Part shown: one piece after another, positions 61,157 to 64,000 of the stretch
Position numbering within the stretch: the stretch's first letter is position 1
How the letters are laid out: every line of letters starts with the position of its first letter
Assembly: GCF_006443095.1 (NCBI RefSeq)
Contig: NZ_VFWZ01000003.1
Span: 310,001-374,000 of the forward strand
Length of the DNA: 64,000 bases
Source of the DNA: Aquimarina algicola
GTDB taxonomy: Bacteria; Bacteroidota; Bacteroidia; Flavobacteriales; Flavobacteriaceae
Reading direction: 5' to 3'
The notes under the pieces: generated by a model
Told to the model about the DNA's origin: nothing
Database searches by the model: none
The model's input: the letters and a program-made list of their open reading frames with translations, nothing else
Position numbers and translations under genes: made by a program

Positions 61157-63058
61157 TTATTTCGTTTTTAAATTATATGCTTTACTTATTTTACTTCTAT
61201 TATCACTAAATAATTCATTGAAAAAATGACCCATAACTGGATGATTATTAAACCTTCTAAGACTCACTCCTAATGCAGGATCAATATCACTTTTCTTAAT
61301 TACCTTTAATGCTTCCATATAATATGTTGTTACATCTTCAAGCTCCATTTCCAACATATAATTAAATATTTCATAACTCTTTTTTTCTTTAGGGCTTTTT
61401 TTAATGTTACTTGAAAGTATATTTAAGAAACTGTCTTTTTCTAGTGAATTAAGTTTCACAAACTTTTCACCAATAACCCTCTTGATTAAAGCTGTAGGCA
61501 TCTCTTGATTTAATTCATTAAATAATGCTTTTACAATTGGTGGAATTAAACTTGAAGCTGAAATAGAGGTAGCTATCCTATCTCTTGATATCCAAAAATA
61601 ATCACGTAAATCAACATCGACCAATTTTGGTTCAATATGAAGCCATTTAATAATTTTCTCTTTTGACCAATCACCGAAGCCAGCATTTTCGACTTCTTTA
61701 GATTGTTCATTAGAATTCCCTTCATCACATATCTTTTCTAATAATATTATTTCCTGGGGCTTACCCTCTTGATTTAACTGCCATTCAAATAATTGCCTAA
61801 AAAGTCTAATTTCTGAATATTCTAATAGCATTAATTTGGCTAAAATAGAAGTATTAAAATCACTTAGCCTTGCCACATTGGACAACCTTTGCCTAAGTAT
61901 ATAAGTATTCAGAAATCTTTTTATTTGTCTTGGGTTTCCATATAAACTTTGAGTTATTAGCGGAACTAAAGAAGGAATAGATATTATATTAGACTTAACT
62001 TTTTCAAAATCTTCAGGCTGCAGCAATGATTCTATATTTAACAAACCATAAGCAGAATATTTATCTTTTATTCTATATTCTTGAAAATTTGAATGAATTC
62101 CTTTAAATTTTTCATTTCCAATTTCCCTTTTACATATCAGCATTGAGATATATGTTTCAACCTCTGGTTCAGATAGTTTAGGTAGCGAATAAGGTAATTG
62201 TATTAATTTTTCTAAATAATCATCAATAATTCTTGAATTATCCCCTTGTATTGAATTAGTATCTCCATATTTAAATTCAATAGCATGCCTAACTATTCTA
62301 GGATCCGCACCTATAACAAATGCTGTTCTAGGAACGTTTACAAACAATTTAATTGCTTCTAAATTTTCTATAATCCTCTCTGGTTTACATCTATCCAAAT
62401 CGTCAATTATAACTACTAATCTTTTAAAATTAGTAGCCTCTAATAAATCTGAAAAATCATCCCTAAATTCTGCTACCGGGTTTATATTAGAATTTTCATT
62501 TTCTTCATTCTTTTTTAATGAGTCAAAAAATTCTCGCCCCTCATCTGAACTCATTTTCTCAATCAGTTTTTCTGGACTATCTAGATTCCATTCTGCTAAT
62601 TTTTGCATTGCAAAAGGGGCTAAGCTCAATCCTCCAGTAAAGTATGCAGATACTGCGGGTAAGGCTATATTCTTTAAAACCATACCTGCCCCTCTCATCC
62701 AGTTAATTGATTTCCATAATTTTTTAGATTTTTCTTTTATTGATTCTTTTATCTCAGCACTTAATTTTTTGTTATCCTCTAATCCTTTTAAAATAGAATT
62801 AAGTAGTGCTGCTTTTGCATCATCATATCCTTCAAAAGTCCATCCGTTAAAATATATACAAAGGGTATCCTCTTCTTCCTCATCTTTATCAAATTTTTCC
62901 TGAATTATTTTTAAAATACTTGACTTACCGCTACCCCAATCTCCAAAAACCCCTATAGTAATTGGCAATACAGAATCGTCTTTAATAACATCTATGAGTA
63001 AATCTGCATGTACTTTAAATCCTAGTAAGTCTTCTGATGTTTCATTGTCTGACCACAT
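61157..63058 (-). CDS. qatA: QatA, KAP-family P-loop NTPase of the Qat defence system
   Basis: The 633-residue protein is a KAP-type STAND-like NTPase: Walker A GDWGSGKSS (39-47) and Walker B LVVIIDDLDRCKPERI. A moderately hydrophobic stretch in the KAP insertion (MRGAGMVLKNIALPAVSAYF) may touch the membrane. The C-terminal half holds the helical sensor (NPRQIKRFLNTYILRQRL). QatA probably senses infection or couples ATP hydrolysis to the action of QatC and QatD. It is the first gene of the minus-strand qatABCD operon. No perfect TAnnTTTG promoter was found upstream. Confidence 0.93.
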   Translation of the reverse strand: MWSDNETSEDLLGFKVHADLLIDVIKDDSVLPITIGVFGDWGSGKSSILKIIQEKFDKDEEEEDTLCIYFNGWTFEGYDDAKAALLNSILKGLEDNKKLSAEIKESIKEKSKKLWKSINWMRGAGMVLKNIALPAVSAYFTGGLSLAPFAMQKLAEWNLDSPEKLIEKMSSDEGREFFDSLKKNEENENSNINPVAEFRDDFSDLLEATNFKRLVVIIDDLDRCKPERIIENLEAIKLFVNVPRTAFVIGADPRIVRHAIEFKYGDTNSIQGDNSRIIDDYLEKLIQLPYSLPKLSEPEVETYISMLICKREIGNEKFKGIHSNFQEYRIKDKYSAYGLLNIESLLQPEDFEKVKSNIISIPSLVPLITQSLYGNPRQIKRFLNTYILRQRLSNVARLSDFNTSILAKLMLLEYSEIRLFRQLFEWQLNQEGKPQEIILLEKICDEGNSNEQSKEVENAGFGDWSKEKIIKWLHIEPKLVDVDLRDYFWISRDRIATSISASSLIPPIVKALFNELNQEMPTALIKRVIGEKFVKLNSLEKDSFLNILSSNIKKSPKEKKSYEIFNYMLEMELEDVTTYYMEALKVIKKSDIDPALGVSLRRFNNHPVMGHFFNELFSDNRSKISKAYNLKTK

Positions 63059-63359
63059 ATTTAATTATTTAATAAAGTGAAATAGTAATATTTTAGTAAT
63101 TACTTCTATATAAAATATTAATTCTCTAGCCCTGTAGCGAATTTAATCTTTGTTTCCATTATTAAATTGCGGTAATCCACAATTCATTAGTCCTATTTCA
63201 AAACACAACCCCTTTACCTAAATACTATATTTAGGTAAAGGGGTTGTGTTTACTTTTATAAATATAGCTATTATACTTGAGTGTAAAAAACCTTAATTTC
63301 AGCAATAGTTTTCCATTTTACTAGGTTTTTTAGATTTAACTTCAATTTTTATTGAATGT
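63059..63359. other. Intergenic region upstream of qatA
   Basis: 301 bp without a real gene. It contains the long hairpin at 63201-63251. A very short minus-strand frame (METKIKFATGLEN, 63118-63159) may be a leader peptide or chance. The stretch next to qatA is nearly all A and T and should contain the qat promoter. Confidence 0.5.
63201..63251. terminator. 24-bp perfect hairpin between the partial gene and qatA
   Basis: A perfect 24-bp inverted repeat (left arm 63201-63224, with core CAACCCCTTTACCTAAATA; right arm 63228-63251) encloses a 3-nt loop. On the minus strand it lies after the stop of the upstream partial gene. It probably works as a bidirectional terminator, although the length and perfection are unusual. 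Confidence 0.7.
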
Positions 63360-64000
63360 TTAATTCTTTAACTCTTCTTTCTCTTTAATTATATCAACTA
63401 ATTCAGACCAATCATATTTTTTCATAGAAGCACCCAGTTGATATGTTGCAAAGCTATCCGCTTTAACTTTTAAAGCTGCTGCCAATGCTTGATTTGATTC
63501 TTCCCAAACATAGCTACTTTGTGAGACTACTTGCCCAGACATTTTCTTAAATTCTTTTAATTTTTCAGAATATCTTTCCATTTCCTTAAAGGAAATAGCA
63601 TTATTATAGTTATGTTTAATTATCCCTGTCGTAGCACTTAAAACAAAACTATCCTTCATACTATCTAAACCAATTTGATAATAAGTTATACTATCATTTT
63701 TAAAATCAGCAATTGCCATTTTCATACTCCATTTATTTTCTTGATCTTTTTTAGGCTTATAAGTAACAAAAGCGGAATGTATATCTTTTCTATATCTAGC
63801 CATTGCGATTCTTTCCCTATATTCTGGTATAATATTTCCCAATTTATCAATCTCTCCGACATTACTTATTACCTTTTGATTAATTCCTTTTAATTCACCA
63901 TTAATTGAATAAAGACTAAATGCAATCCATCCTAGAAAAGTCAGTAATGCAGTAATTAAAATTTCTTTAATTCCAATACTTATAGTATTACTTTTATTAT
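63360..64000 (-). CDS. Membrane-anchored protein of unknown function, start outside window
   Basis: The frame is open to base 64000, so the N-terminus lies outside. The visible 212 codons begin with an N-terminal membrane helix (ISIGIKEILITALLTFLGWI, then AFSLYSI) followed by a helical soluble part (GELKGINQKVISNVGEIDKL) and the segment VTYKPKKDQENKWSMKMAIA. The C-terminus is acidic and helical (WSELVDIIKEKEELKN). There is an internal TTG at 63842 that would give 160 residues, but the membrane helix upstream makes the longer frame more likely. No family recognised. It lies on the same strand 302 bp before qatA. Confidence 0.6.
   Translation of the reverse strand, partial: NKSNTISIGIKEILITALLTFLGWIAFSLYSINGELKGINQKVISNVGEIDKLGNIIPEYRERIAMARYRKDIHSAFVTYKPKKDQENKWSMKMAIADFKNDSITYYQIGLDSMKDSFVLSATTGIIKHNYNNAISFKEMERYSEKLKEFKKMSGQVVSQSSYVWEESNQALAAALKVKADSFATYQLGASMKKYDWSELVDIIKEKEELKN

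Noticed and set aside
63121..63140. AGCCCTGTAG near 63129 as the right att copy
   Set aside because: It differs from the 17-bp tRNA fragment after the first few bases, and element-type genes continue beyond it.
63118..63159. Tiny minus-strand frame METKIKFATGLEN as a gene
   Set aside because: Thirteen codons with no supporting feature; kept only as a possible leader or remnant note.

Overview
The window is AT-rich DNA from a member of the Bacteroidota, most likely a marine Flavobacteriaceae (Aquimarina/Tenacibaculum-like). The evidence is the set of lineage markers: a gliding/type IX secretion gene sprA after ruvA, an alternative complex III (act) operon feeding an aa3-type oxidase, a malic enzyme-phosphotransacetylase fusion, promoters of the TTG-N17-23-TAnnTTTG kind, and an absence of Shine-Dalgarno sequences.

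Layout. (1) 1-13051, minus strand: housekeeping genes sprA (C-terminus outside the window), ruvA, maeB, a GH37 trehalase lipoprotein, queG and a small MscS-type channel. (2) About 13100-20966, plus strand: an accessory island of small membrane proteins, a TPR pseudogene, an SRPBCC protein, an alpha/beta hydrolase, an AraC regulator with an NmrA-like oxidoreductase, a decayed LRR gene and a WG-repeat protein. They are separated by imperfect inverted repeats and a roughly 130-bp repeat, which looks like a cassette array. (3) 20970-40762, minus strand: cytochrome P450-ruvB; then actABCDEF-ctaC-ctaD (quinol to cytochrome c to O2 respiration); then rimP-nusA-infB, whose leader carries an intrinsic-terminator-like hairpin. 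A SPOR protein lies between them on the plus strand. (4) 40986-43328: a universal stress protein and two lipoproteins, one a HExxH metallopeptidase.

(5) 43613 to the right edge: an integrated mobile element. Its left boundary is a 17-bp fragment matching the 3' end of a tRNA (probably tRNA-Gln, minus strand) with that tRNA's terminator still on the chromosomal side. Inside follow a tyrosine integrase, an unknown gene, an excisionase-like HTH protein, a primase-helicase, a TCATCA-repeat region that may be an origin, a CHC2/Toprim primase, a likely MobV oriT, a short MobV relaxase, a coupling protein without membrane anchor, a TraO homologue, a lipoprotein with four tandem TraQ-like domains, a membrane/coiled-coil/zinc-finger protein and a GIY-YIG (T5orf172) protein. 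Next is a cargo pair (coiled-coil protein and 757-residue exported protein) bracketed by 47-bp direct repeats. A complete qatABCD anti-phage operon on the minus strand follows, then a partial membrane-anchored gene running off the right edge.

Together these suggest a mobilizable element that replicates or primes its own DNA, supplies a relaxase, coupling protein and a few outer-envelope transfer proteins, probably borrows the rest of a type IV secretion machine, and carries phage defence. The most unusual parts are the reduced transfer module with the multi-domain TraQ-like lipoprotein, the repeat-flanked cargo pair, the rimP leader hairpin and the cassette-like chromosomal island. No rRNA genes, complete tRNA genes, CRISPR arrays or transposases were seen.
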